This document shows, piece by piece, positions 1-6,691 of a stretch of DNA of 10,200 nucleotides (its first letter is position 1; each line of letters begins with the position of its first letter). A program made the position numbers and the translations under genes. The stretch is taken from contig JAKJEU010000035.1 in the NCBI GenBank assembly GCA_022705265.1, forward strand, positions 1-10,200, written 5' to 3'. Under the pieces are notes generated by a model. The model was given only the letters and a program-made list of their open reading frames with translations, was not told where the DNA came from and searched no databases. This DNA comes from Pseudomonadota bacterium (GTDB lineage: Bacteria > Pseudomonadota > Alphaproteobacteria > JAKJEU01).

Positions 1-890
1 GCCAAAGCACCAGCAACCACCGGAGTTGCCATCGAAGTTCCGCTTTTAAAACCATATCCACCAGGAATTGTTGAATAAATACCAACCCCAGGAGCCGCAA
101 TACAGTAAGCACTTGCATTTCCGCAAAGGTTCGTGAAATCAGGGAATATTGCAGCATTACCATAAGTTGCTTTGTTTGCATATGTAACCAAGCTTGGGTC
201 ATATGCCACAACCGTAATCATATTGCCCATTACTTCTGGTATAGCATAAGGAATGCCAGAATCCGTTGATGGTTGGAAATTTCCTTCGTTACCTGCTGCA
301 AAAACTGCTAATTTGTCATAATTTATCATCGCATTTAATAATACTGAATCATACATAACATAATTTGATGCCAAACTTGATTTATAAGAGGCAACATTAG
401 CAGGAGCATCAATCAAAGAAATCCCAGAACCATAGCTGTTATTTGATATTTTTATACTTGAATTCGCAATCATAGTATTATATGCCGCATTTACCCCAGC
501 ACCACTAATTGACAAACCATCAGAAGAAACACCAACCCCAGCAAGTAAAGACGAAGAACCATAAGCAACACCATGCATTCCAACGCCATTTTTTAATGCC
601 CCGATAATACCAGCCACATGAGTTCCATGAGTTCCAGGATCACTTAAAACTCCACCCGTCATCGCATTATAAGATACAGGTGAAATTTTTCCCAAAAATT
701 CAGGGTGAGTTATGTCAATTCCGCTGTCGATTACCATGACCGTAACACCGTTTCCAGTATATCCCATACTGTAAGCAGCAGCAGCATTAACCGCACTTAA
801 TGCTCCCATTTCATCGTATTCAGAACCAGCCGAATATGCATATGAGACAAAAGAAATGCTCATCGCACAAGCAAGTAAGTATTTTTTCAT
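1..890 (-). CDS. Secreted subtilisin-like serine protease (peptidase S8), C-terminus outside window
   Basis: Translation of the minus strand from ATG 890-888 stays open to the window edge, giving 296 residues of an incomplete gene. The complete S8 catalytic set is visible: Asp55 in VIDSGID, His88 in HGTHVAG, the oxyanion Asn201 in AAGNEG and Ser286 in GTSMATP. A signal peptide (KK, then hydrophobic residues to about 19-21, AYSAG) indicates Sec export. The catalytic domain begins almost directly after it, with no subtilisin-type propeptide. A Shine-Dalgarno AAGGA sits 6 nt before the ATG. It lies 53 nt downstream of the polytopic membrane gene on the same strand and may be cotranscribed, though a promoter in the gap is not excluded. 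Proteobacterial S8 enzymes with this compact N-terminus are often autotransporters, so a C-terminal beta-barrel may lie beyond position 1; that is inference. Protease assignment is very secure; substrate unknown. Confidence 0.95.
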   Translation of the reverse strand, partial: MKKYLLACAMSISFVSYAYSAGSEYDEMGALSAVNAAAAYSMGYTGNGVTVMVIDSGIDITHPEFLGKISPVSYNAMTGGVLSDPGTHGTHVAGIIGALKNGVGMHGVAYGSSSLLAGVGVSSDGLSISGAGVNAAYNTMIANSSIKISNNSYGSGISLIDAPANVASYKSSLASNYVMYDSVLLNAMINYDKLAVFAAGNEGNFQPSTDSGIPYAIPEVMGNMITVVAYDPSLVTYANKATYGNAAIFPDFTNLCGNASAYCIAAPGVGIYSTIPGGYGFKSGTSMATPVVAGAL

Positions 891-943
891 ATTATTTCCT
901 TAAATAAAAAATTGTTTTACCATGATTTACTTTATTACCATAT

Positions 944-2374
944 TTATTTTAAATTTTCCACTTTAAATATAAATTGCTTCATATCCAAAGTAAACTCGTA
1001 TCCTTTGCAAGCCCAATATTTGCTAAAAACTGTTGGATTAAGCATTAAATCAAGATTTGGTTCAGTTAAAATTACACAATTATTATCCATAACTCCATTA
1101 TAAGAAATGTAATAATCATAATCTTTTACCATTTCATAAAGACCTAAATTCCCGTTTTTAAAAACAAAAGGAGCAACTTTTTTATATCCCAACATATAAT
1201 TTATGATTGTGTCATATCCGTTTGAGACATAAGTTCCCTTAATCTCGTTTACCCATTCATATAAATTTAATGCCGTCTCAACCTTTTTATAATTTTTAAG
1301 GCTTTTTTTATAACTTGCCACCGACACAAGCATAATAAGGCTTAACAAAACCGTCAAAATAATCGAAATTATTTTTGTTTCTTTTGCTTCTTTAAACTTG
1401 TCAAAAATTTCATTTAAACCTTTGCTTAAAACATAAGGAAGAGGCAATAAAACAAAATAAAAAAACGATAACGGCACTTGTTGTTTTAACAAATACGAAA
1501 AAGTTATCGCATAAAACACCACAAACCACAAAGCAATGTAATATGACAAATCCGAATATGTCGAAAGTTTTTCTTCTTTTTTGTTTATAAAGTTTAAAAC
1601 CTCGTCCAAAATAAGAACCAAAAGTCCACACGCAAAAAAGAAAAAAGGCAAGAACAAAGACAATAATAAATGTCCTTTTATGTCTTTTAACGAAGTTATT
1701 GCAAGAGTTTTGAAAATATAATCGCTTAAATATATTTCGAAATTTCCAAAATATGCTTTTAATTCCAAAAAATTATTACAAAATATAAGCAAAACCAAAG
1801 GAATTAAACCAAGTAAAAAATATGAAGCGGATTTCATAAGTTTTTTTAAATTTATAATTTCCAAAATATCGTCGGTTAAAAATAAAACAATAAGAATAGT
1901 TGCAACGAAAACAATATTTTTTAAATCCATTAAAAGCAAATTTGACAAAGATATCGCAAGAAAAAACGACGCCTCTTTTGCATTATTTTTGCTTTCAACC
2001 CTTTTAAACGAGGCAAGTGCCAAAAACATGAAAAAAAGCGATATAATTTCAAAATCAGAATTGTTTAAATAAATTCCCAAAATGCCCGCAAAAAAGGTGA
2101 GTGAAAAAGCCCTTATTTTCCATTCATATTTGTCTTTTAAATCAAAATCCAAAACGAACAGCATAAGGCAAGCAAATATAAGAAATAAGATCTTAAATCC
2201 AATGAAATAAATGGGAGACGACACAAGGTTTTCATAAAGAAAAAAGCCCTCACCAAAATAGCAAAGATTTTGATAAGGGCATTTTCTTATATTAATTAAA
2301 ACCGATAAAAAAGTCGATAATGACAAACACGCCATTAAAAGCTTTGTAAAATGATTTTTGATTAATGCTTTCAT
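944..2374 (-). CDS. Polytopic inner-membrane protein of unknown function with soluble C-terminal domain
   Basis: I do not recognise this 476-residue protein. About ten to eleven hydrophobic segments can be read, roughly at residues 10-28, 54-76, 88-103, 108-122, 136-167 (one or two), 184-200, 236-256, 277-296, 300-316 and 334-353. A mostly hydrophilic tail follows at 355-476. Many transmembrane helices followed by a soluble C-terminal domain recalls GT-C glycosyltransferases of the ArnT/PMT type, but I see no acidic DE/DD catalytic motif in the first large loop, so this is only a comparison of shape. It is rich in Phe, Leu, Ile and Lys. The start codon is 3 nt after the stop of the nfeD-like gene, and the only Shine-Dalgarno-like sequence (AAGG) is about 20 nt away. 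Translation is therefore probably coupled to the upstream gene. A membrane role linked to the SPFH/NfeD pair is inference from position only. Confidence 0.85.
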   Translation of the reverse strand: MKALIKNHFTKLLMACLSLSTFLSVLINIRKCPYQNLCYFGEGFFLYENLVSSPIYFIGFKILFLIFACLMLFVLDFDLKDKYEWKIRAFSLTFFAGILGIYLNNSDFEIISLFFMFLALASFKRVESKNNAKEASFFLAISLSNLLLMDLKNIVFVATILIVLFLTDDILEIINLKKLMKSASYFLLGLIPLVLLIFCNNFLELKAYFGNFEIYLSDYIFKTLAITSLKDIKGHLLLSLFLPFFFFACGLLVLILDEVLNFINKKEEKLSTYSDLSYYIALWFVVFYAITFSYLLKQQVPLSFFYFVLLPLPYVLSKGLNEIFDKFKEAKETKIISIILTVLLSLIMLVSVASYKKSLKNYKKVETALNLYEWVNEIKGTYVSNGYDTIINYMLGYKKVAPFVFKNGNLGLYEMVKDYDYYISYNGVMDNNCVILTEPNLDLMLNPTVFSKYWACKGYEFTLDMKQFIFKVENLK

Positions 2375-2377
2375 GAG

Positions 2378-2800
2378 TTAAACTTTTTTAACCTTCAACG
2401 CATTACCATCTTCGCCGTAAACCTCGACAATATCCCCGTTTTTAAGGAAATCGTCACTTACGACCAACCACCAACCATCACCGACTTTTATTTTACCGTC
2501 AACATATTCGAATTTTTTTCCGACATATTGTTTGGCGCGTAAGTTCAAAGTTCCCTCTTCATCATCTTGTTTTTTCTTAAAAAACTTGTTAACAAAGTAA
2601 AGAGTAACCCCTGAGACAATTGCAAAGGTTGCAAATTGCAAACTTATCGCATCGGGAAATACATAAGCCACCGCACCAGTAACCAAGGCGGACAACCCAA
2701 ACCAAAGTAAAAATACCCCAGGCGCCATGACTTCCAAAGCCATTAAAACCAACGCCAATATAAACCATTTCCAATATATCGCAATTTCAAATCCGAACAT
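2378..2800 (-). CDS. NfeD family membrane protein (YbbJ-like, short form)
   Basis: This 140-residue protein matches the short NfeD (NfeD1b/YbbJ) layout. A hydrophobic N-terminal half has segments near residues 10-28, 31-48 and 52-71, including LVLMALEVMAPG and LLWFGLSALVTG. A basic/acidic linker (KKKQDDEEG, about 75-83) leads to a C-terminal OB-fold-type beta domain, about 85-140, with LNLRAKQYVGK, a GDGWW turn at 107-111 and GDIVEV. The long-form serine protease domain is absent. NfeD proteins are encoded next to SPFH/stomatin genes and are thought to work with them; in E. coli the pair is qmcA-ybbJ. Here the start is 6 nt after the SPFH stop, and its Shine-Dalgarno (AAGGAT) overlaps the end of the SPFH gene, so cotranslation is likely. 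Molecular function is not firmly established for the family. Family assignment is secure. Confidence 0.92.
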   Translation of the reverse strand: MFGFEIAIYWKWFILALVLMALEVMAPGVFLLWFGLSALVTGAVAYVFPDAISLQFATFAIVSGVTLYFVNKFFKKKQDDEEGTLNLRAKQYVGKKFEYVDGKIKVGDGWWLVVSDDFLKNGDIVEVYGEDGNALKVKKV

Positions 2801-2806
2801 TGTTTA

Positions 2807-3745
2807 TTATCCTTTTTTGTTTTTTTCGTCTTTTTCAAAAGAAGCCTTTGCAATTTCAGCAATGCCAGCCACAGAACCAAGTACAGAAGTCGCATCCAGT
2901 GGCAACATAAGAACTTTTTGATTATTTGCATTACCGATAACTTTCAAAGCTTCGACATATTTTAAACCGATAAAGTAATTTAAAGCATGAACATCACCGT
3001 GTGAAATTGCTTCTGACACATCTTTGGTTGCTTTTGCTTCTGCTTCTGCACTTCTTTCTCTTGCTTCTGCGTCACGGAAAGCAGCTTCTTTTCTTCCTTC
3101 TGCGGATAAGATTTGAGCTTGCTTTTCACCATCAGCCTTTAAGATTTCAGCTTGTTTTAAACCTTCTGCTTCCAAAATTTGCGCTCTTTTTTCTCTTTCC
3201 GCCTTCATTTGTCTTGCCATCGCATCGACCAAGTCACGAGGAGGAGTAATATCTTTAATTTCGATACGAGTAACTTTAATACCCCAAGGATTGGTTGCTA
3301 AATCAACAACTCCCAATAATTTGTGGTTAATTTCGTCTCTTTTTGATAAAAGTTCGTCCAAATCCATGCTTCCCATAACCGTTCTTAAATTAGTCATAAC
3401 AAGGTTTAATATCGCAAATTTAAGATTTGAAACTTCGTATGCAGCCTTTGACGCATCAAGCACTTGGTAAAACACAACGCCGTCCACTCGGACCATTGCG
3501 TTGTCCTTTGTAATAACATCTTGTGAAGGAACATCTAAAACTTGTTCTCTCATATCAAGTCTTGAACCAATTGCATCAACAAAAGGAATTATGATATTAA
3601 GACCAGGTTTTAAAGTCATGGTGAATTTTCCAAATCTTTCGACATTGTGTTGTTGACCTTGTGGCACAACCCTTACCGCCATTTTTATAAATACCACTGC
3701 AAAAACGATGAGCATTATAGTAAAAGTACTTAAACCGCCGTCCAT
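2807..3745 (-). CDS. SPFH/Band 7 (stomatin/QmcA-like) membrane protein
   Basis: The 312 residues are the usual length for bacterial stomatin-like proteins (E. coli QmcA about 305). An N-terminal membrane anchor (about 5-24, TIMLIVFAVVFI) precedes the Band 7 domain, about 25-185. The latter shows VPQGQQHNVERFGKF, LKPGLNIIIPFVD, the DVPSQDVITKDNAMVRVDG strand pair and the stomatin signature RIEIKDITPP at 160-169. A charged coiled-coil region (185-240) contains three consecutive 11-residue repeats at 189-199, 200-210 and 211-221, of the type QILxAEGxKQA. The C-terminal part (about 250-300) is hydrophobic and Gly/Ala rich, as in oligomerising stomatins. SPFH proteins form large ring or cage assemblies organising membrane microdomains and modulating membrane proteases. 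A strong Shine-Dalgarno (AAGGAGA, 3754-3760) lies 8 nt before the ATG. It is first in a tight run with the NfeD gene. It lacks the HflK/HflC arrangement, so qmcA/slipin-like is the better description. Confidence 0.95.
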   Translation of the reverse strand: MDGGLSTFTIMLIVFAVVFIKMAVRVVPQGQQHNVERFGKFTMTLKPGLNIIIPFVDAIGSRLDMREQVLDVPSQDVITKDNAMVRVDGVVFYQVLDASKAAYEVSNLKFAILNLVMTNLRTVMGSMDLDELLSKRDEINHKLLGVVDLATNPWGIKVTRIEIKDITPPRDLVDAMARQMKAEREKRAQILEAEGLKQAEILKADGEKQAQILSAEGRKEAAFRDAEARERSAEAEAKATKDVSEAISHGDVHALNYFIGLKYVEALKVIGNANNQKVLMLPLDATSVLGSVAGIAEIAKASFEKDEKNKKG

Positions 3746-3855
3746 ATTTTAATTCTCCTTACATTAATTTGTTATTCGTTTGATAAATTAAAGTTTTTAT
3801 AGTAACCTTTAATTACATAAAGGATATTATTTATTATAATTTTTGTAAAGATATT
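3746..3855. promoter_or_regulatory. Divergent intergenic region with plus-strand promoter (ATTACA-N17-TATAAT)
   Basis: The 110-bp AT-rich gap separates two diverging transcription units. On the plus strand ATTACA (3812-3817) and a perfect TATAAT (3835-3840) are 17 nt apart, which fits a sigma-70 promoter. It would start RNA near 3847, leaving a leader of only about 9 nt before the ATG at 3856. A second -10-like box, TATTAT (3825-3830), would give a longer leader. On the minus strand the only clear element is the SPFH Shine-Dalgarno (AAGGAGA, 3754-3760); I could not choose a convincing minus-strand promoter. Confidence 0.5.
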
Positions 3856-4395
3856 ATGAACAACACGGTAAAAACATTGAACAAATTAAGCGTCGACGAA
3901 GAAGAGCAAAGATATTTGGATTTTTTGCCCGAAATTGCTGGGTCAAACCTTAATCCTAAGACTTTGCTTGCCACCGATTACCTCAATCTTTTTAACGAGG
4001 TCATCATGTTGCTTGAAATTTCCATCGACATGCCCGAAATGTTGGAAGAATGCCGTAATTGGAAACCAAAAAGTTATAAACAACATTTCAGAGACAGCCA
4101 CATCGCCGACAAAGAAATTGCAATCAAGGCTTATGATTATGTTCCCTCAAAATATAAAAAACCTTTTGAAGATGCTGTTGTACAAATAAGTTTTATTGTG
4201 ATAAAAACATTGCAAAATGCTGATAAAGCTTTGGCTAAACACGACCTTGAAGAATTCAAATTCGTAATCGCAAGAGGTCTTGAAACCATAAAAAGCTTTT
4301 CTAGCATTGCTGATGGAATTATCCATGGTTCGGAAAAAACCATGAGCCAAGACGAAATTGATATTGCTTATAAAACTTTGGGAGTTACTAAATAA
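3856..4395 (+). CDS. Uncharacterised 179-aa cytoplasmic protein (alphaproteobacterial family)
   Basis: The 179-residue protein has no signal peptide and no membrane segment, and reads as mainly alpha-helical and acidic. Recognisable blocks are ATDYLNLFNEVIMLLE (39-54), DMPEML (58-63) with a following NWKPKSYKQHF (68-78), AYDYVPSKYKKPFEDAV (92-108) and a C-terminal helix around 131-150. The DYLN-FNE and DMPEM stretches resemble an uncharacterised family I recall from alphaproteobacteria; I cannot confirm this without a search and no biochemical role is known to me. It opens a three-gene operon: the next gene's probable GTG start is 1 nt after its TAA. Only a weak purine stretch (AAAG) precedes the ATG, and the predicted leader is very short. 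Association with a glycosyltransferase and a flavoprotein hints at an envelope or lipid pathway. It might be a helper or regulatory subunit; this is inference. Confidence 0.9.
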   Translation: MNNTVKTLNKLSVDEEEQRYLDFLPEIAGSNLNPKTLLATDYLNLFNEVIMLLEISIDMPEMLEECRNWKPKSYKQHFRDSHIADKEIAIKAYDYVPSKYKKPFEDAVVQISFIVIKTLQNADKALAKHDLEEFKFVIARGLETIKSFSSIADGIIHGSEKTMSQDEIDIAYKTLGVTK

Positions 4396-4396
4396 A

Positions 4397-5326
4397 GTGC
4401 CAAAAATTACAATTATTGTTCCTGCATATAATGTTGAAGGTTATATCACGGAATGCTTATCTTCGATAAAAAATCAAACTTTTACCGATTTTGAATGTCT
4501 TTTAATCGACAGTTCTTCTACCGATTCTACTTTAAAAATCATGCAAGAATTTGTGAAAAACGACCAAAGATTTAAGGCTTTTAAAATCGATAACCAAGGA
4601 ATAAGCAAGGCAAGGGCGTTTGGGCTTCAAAATGCCGAGGGTGAATATGTTTCTTTCGTGGACAGCGACGATTTTATAACCCACAACTATATTGAAAGCC
4701 TTTATAACGAAGCGGTCAAAACTGGGGTTGATATTGTTGCGAACACTCATGTAACCAGATATTATTCCGATACAAAACAAAAAGTAAAATCCAACAAACA
4801 TGATGTCGGCGTTCATGATATTACTCCTCAATTAATATATAAAAGTATTGGCTTAATCGTGCTTTGGAACAAGCTTTATAAAACCGAATTCTTAAAAAAA
4901 CACCATGCCAGCTTCCCAATTGGAAAAGTCCACGAAGACAATTATTTTTACGCCTTAATCATGCCTTATTTAAAGCAAATCGCCATCATAAACGAACCAA
5001 GTTATTTTTATCGTGTAAGACGCCCTGATTCCATTATGTTTAACGCAAGAAAAATCAGCGATAAACACGATATGTTAGATGTGTTTTTGGCTTTGAAAGA
5101 AAAATATATAAAAGAAGGCTTGATTAACGATTATATTTTGCCTTTTGGGATATTGCGTTCTCAATTCAAACATTTTAACGACAAAAGAAAAATGCTTAAC
5201 ATGATTTATGATGCGATATCCGACCTTGATATTGATATGAGACGGTTAAGAAGCAAGGACAAGGCTTTTGTTCGCAATGTTTTGAATAAAAATTATTATA
5301 CTCTTTTAATTAAATCATGGTTTTAA
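4397..5326 (+). CDS. Family 2 glycosyltransferase (GT-A fold)
   Basis: This inverting-type GT2 enzyme would transfer a sugar from a nucleotide-sugar to an acceptor on the cytoplasmic face. I place the start at GTG 4397, giving 309 residues beginning MPKITIIVPAYN, which is the usual GT2 N-terminus. The frame extends upstream to TTG 4358, but that adds an untypical 13 residues inside the preceding gene. GGGAG at 4380-4384 could serve as Shine-Dalgarno at a long 12-nt spacing. Visible motifs are IIVPAYN (6-12), LLIDSSSTDST (35-45, usually DDGSTD; Asp38 is kept), GISKARAFGLQNAEGEY (68-84) and the metal-binding DxD in VDSDDF (88-93). HEDNYF (179-184) matches the place of the catalytic-base ED motif. 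No transmembrane helix is evident. It is sandwiched with 1 nt upstream and 0 nt downstream spacing. Donor and acceptor cannot be told; a polysaccharide, lipid-linked or glycolipid product is possible. Confidence 0.92.
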   Translation: MPKITIIVPAYNVEGYITECLSSIKNQTFTDFECLLIDSSSTDSTLKIMQEFVKNDQRFKAFKIDNQGISKARAFGLQNAEGEYVSFVDSDDFITHNYIESLYNEAVKTGVDIVANTHVTRYYSDTKQKVKSNKHDVGVHDITPQLIYKSIGLIVLWNKLYKTEFLKKHHASFPIGKVHEDNYFYALIMPYLKQIAIINEPSYFYRVRRPDSIMFNARKISDKHDMLDVFLALKEKYIKEGLINDYILPFGILRSQFKHFNDKRKMLNMIYDAISDLDIDMRRLRSKDKAFVRNVLNKNYYTLLIKSWF

Positions 5327-6346
5327 ATGTACGATGTAATTGTTGTGGGAGCTTCGTTTGCGGGGCTTAATGTGTCTTATCACCTTGCGTCAAAAGGTTT
5401 AAAAGTTCTTGTAATCGAACAAAAACCTTCTGTGGATGCTGGACTTAAAAGCACTGGAATTTTGACCAAAGAAGCCTATGACTACCTTACCCCTTTTGAA
5501 CTTAATGTAAATGAAATTAAAACCGTAAATTTATATTCCCCAAGCCTTAAAAAATTGGAATTAACCAATGAGGGATATGCTTTTTACACCACGAATTTAG
5601 GTGGGATTTTGACCGAAATGTATGAAAAGGCAAAAAGCAAAGGAGTCGAGTTTAAATTCAACCAATTTTTTGACACAAGCTTTACCAAACAAGCACGATT
5701 TATTATCGGAGCAGATGGAGCCGATTCGGATATTGCAAAAATATTCAAATTAGACAGGAATAAAAAATTTTTAATTGGTTATGAAATCCATGTAAAAAAC
5801 CATAATTTCAGCGATAAACAAAGCTTTTCGTGCTATCTTGACCATAATTTAGCAAAAGGTTATATCGGTTGGGTTGCCCCCTTTGATGACCATATCCAAA
5901 TTGGCTTAGCGGGGTTAAAAGGTTCGAAATTAAACCTTGAAAAATTCGTTAAAAAACTTGGACTTGCAAACAACATAAATGATTTAGAAATCGTTGAAAA
6001 AAGAAGCGGGCTAATCCCTGTAAACGGTCCTTTGAAACGATTTTTTGATGACAAAATAATATTAATTGGCGATGCCTCGGGGCTTGTTTCACCGTTAAGT
6101 GCTGGGGGAATTTACCCTTCTCTTATATTCAGCGAGAAAATTGCGGGGCTTTTATATGACCATCTTGAAAATAATGCCCCTCACCCAGGCTTGATAATCA
6201 AAAAATCATACCCTGATTATCGTTTCAAAAAGCTTTTAAGGTTTGTTATTAATTTAATGCCAAATTTCATGTTAAATATTTGTTTTTACTTGCCATTTTT
6301 CAAACAATTTGCAACACAAATGTTCTTCCATGAAAGAAAATATTAA
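5327..6346 (+). CDS. FAD-dependent oxidoreductase, geranylgeranyl reductase family
   Basis: A 339-residue flavoprotein of the PHBH/geranylgeranyl-reductase superfamily. The N-terminal Rossmann motif is GASFAG (8-13, a variant of GxGxxG) with the ribose-binding acidic residue at Glu31 ending the second strand (VLVIE). The GADG motif is at 128-131, a GWVAPF strand at 181-186 and RSGLIPV at 227-233. The second FAD motif IGDASGLVSPLSAGGIYP (247-264) is typical of enzymes that saturate isoprenoid chains. The C-terminal 300-339 is hydrophobic and basic and may sit on the membrane. Related enzymes reduce geranylgeranyl groups of lipids, quinones or chlorophyll, and others are hydroxylases, so the substrate is open. 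Its ATG directly follows the stop of the glycosyltransferase, indicating translational coupling. I see no terminator between its stop and the tRNA at 6422. Confidence 0.88.
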   Translation: MYDVIVVGASFAGLNVSYHLASKGLKVLVIEQKPSVDAGLKSTGILTKEAYDYLTPFELNVNEIKTVNLYSPSLKKLELTNEGYAFYTTNLGGILTEMYEKAKSKGVEFKFNQFFDTSFTKQARFIIGADGADSDIAKIFKLDRNKKFLIGYEIHVKNHNFSDKQSFSCYLDHNLAKGYIGWVAPFDDHIQIGLAGLKGSKLNLEKFVKKLGLANNINDLEIVEKRSGLIPVNGPLKRFFDDKIILIGDASGLVSPLSAGGIYPSLIFSEKIAGLLYDHLENNAPHPGLIIKKSYPDYRFKKLLRFVINLMPNFMLNICFYLPFFKQFATQMFFHERKY

Positions 6347-6374
6347 ATTTTATGAAAAAATATAAAAAAAGTTC

Positions 6375-6402
6375 TTGCAAAAAATAAAATCTATGATAAA
6401 TT
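6375..6402 (+). promoter_or_regulatory. Probable promoter of the serine tRNA (CTTGCAA-N16-TAAATT)
   Basis: TTGCAA (6375-6380, preceded by C as in many alphaproteobacterial CTTG -35 boxes) and TAAATT (6397-6402) are 16 nt apart. RNA would start close to 6409, about 13 nt before the mature tRNA 5' end, which suits a tRNA gene. The -10 matches the consensus at only four of six positions, so this is moderate evidence. The upstream operon has no visible terminator and could also read into the tRNA. Confidence 0.5.
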
Positions 6403-6421
6403 AACTCCTGTCATTTCGATT

Positions 6422-6509
6422 GGAGGGGTGGCAGAGCGGTTTAATGCACCGGTCTTGAAAACCGACGTAGGGCGACCTACCGTGAGTTCGAATCTCACCC
6501 CCTCCGCCA
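6422..6509 (+). tRNA. tRNA-Ser (anticodon TGA), CCA encoded
   Basis: An 88-nt class II tRNA can be folded by eye. The acceptor stem GGAGGGG pairs with CCCCTCC, followed by discriminator G and an encoded CCA (6507-6509). The D stem is GCA/TGC around AGCGGTTTAA-type loop sequence. The anticodon loop is CTTGAAA with anticodon TGA, reading UCA and related serine codons. A long variable arm, GTAGG-GCGA-CCTAC, forms five pairs with a GCGA tetraloop and marks serine. The T arm is GTGAG-TTCGAAT-CTCAC. The anticodon stem CCGGT/ACCGA leaves position 27-43 as an unpaired C-A, where a G-C or G-U type pair is usual. The 3' end is part of the 68-bp repeat that recurs at 6692. Identity is very secure. Confidence 0.97.
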
Positions 6510-6561
6510 TTTGATAAAAACAAGCCACCTGATGAAGGTGGTTTTTTTATTATGAAAATTT
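6494..6561 (+). repeat. Direct repeat copy 1 (tRNA 3' end + trailer + terminator), 68 bp
   Basis: This segment covers the last 16 nt of the tRNA (CTCACCCCCTCCGCCA), the short trailer TTTGATAAAAAC, the terminator hairpin and the following TATTATGAAAATTT. It is identical, base for base, to 6692-6759, at an offset of exactly 198 bp. The match stops sharply: the base before is T here and C in the other copy, and the base after is G here and C there. Confidence 0.95.
6522..6548 (+). terminator. Intrinsic terminator after tRNA-Ser
   Basis: The stem AAGCCACCT (6522-6530) pairs with AGGTGGTTT (6536-6544) around a GATGA loop, nine pairs including one G-U, and runs into seven T residues (6542-6548). 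It lies 12 nt after the tRNA CCA and is a standard Rho-independent terminator for the tRNA transcript, and perhaps also for the operon upstream. Confidence 0.9.
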
Positions 6562-6691
6562 GGTGAGATTCGTTTACGAACGGCCGTGAGGTCGGTGACG
6601 AAATATTTTTGATAAAAAATATTAAGGAACGACGCATGAGTTTTAAAAAAACGAAGGCGGTTCATGAAATGAACGAGCGTTAGCGAGCAAC
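6562..6691. other. Structured 130-bp non-coding spacer between tRNA-end repeats
   Basis: No gene is supported here. The segment starts with GGTGAGATTCG (6562-6572), the exact reverse complement of 6489-6499 in the tRNA T arm. Three further hairpins can be drawn: CGGCC-GTGA-GGTCG (GNRA loop, near 6578-6591, one G-U pair); AATATTTTT-GATA-AAAAATATT (6602-6623, nine perfect pairs); and GTTCAT-GAA-ATGAAC (6660-6674, six perfect pairs). It ends with GCGTTAGCGAGC-type sequence. Its outer parts are visibly GC-richer than the surrounding intergenic DNA. It could be a palindromic repeat element, the core of a tiny element anchored on the tRNA end, or a small RNA; none is proven. Confidence 0.6.

Noticed and set aside
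944..2374. GT-C glycosyltransferase (ArnT/PMT) call for the polytopic protein
   Set aside because: The topology is similar, but no acidic catalytic motif is seen in the first periplasmic loop and there is no recognisable family signature, so it is left as unknown.
3001..3249. Plus-strand leucine-rich frame of 82 codons opposite the SPFH gene
   Set aside because: It is the complement of the repetitive coiled-coil coding region of the SPFH protein. The low-complexity Leu/Phe content comes from the Ala/Glu/Lys codons on the real strand.
6401..6637. Minus-strand 78-codon open frame across the tRNA, encoding GGGGEIRTHGRSPYVGF
   Set aside because: It is the antisense of the tRNA-Ser gene. Translations of this kind (EIRTHGR...) are a well-known false annotation produced by tRNA complementary strands, and part of the frame covers the terminator and repeat.
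6660..6674. CRISPR-like repeat or riboswitch in the tRNA downstream spacer
   Set aside because: The hairpin GTTCAT-GAA-ATGAAC occurs once only, there is no regularly spaced repeat array, and no gene directly downstream that it could control before the second terminator.
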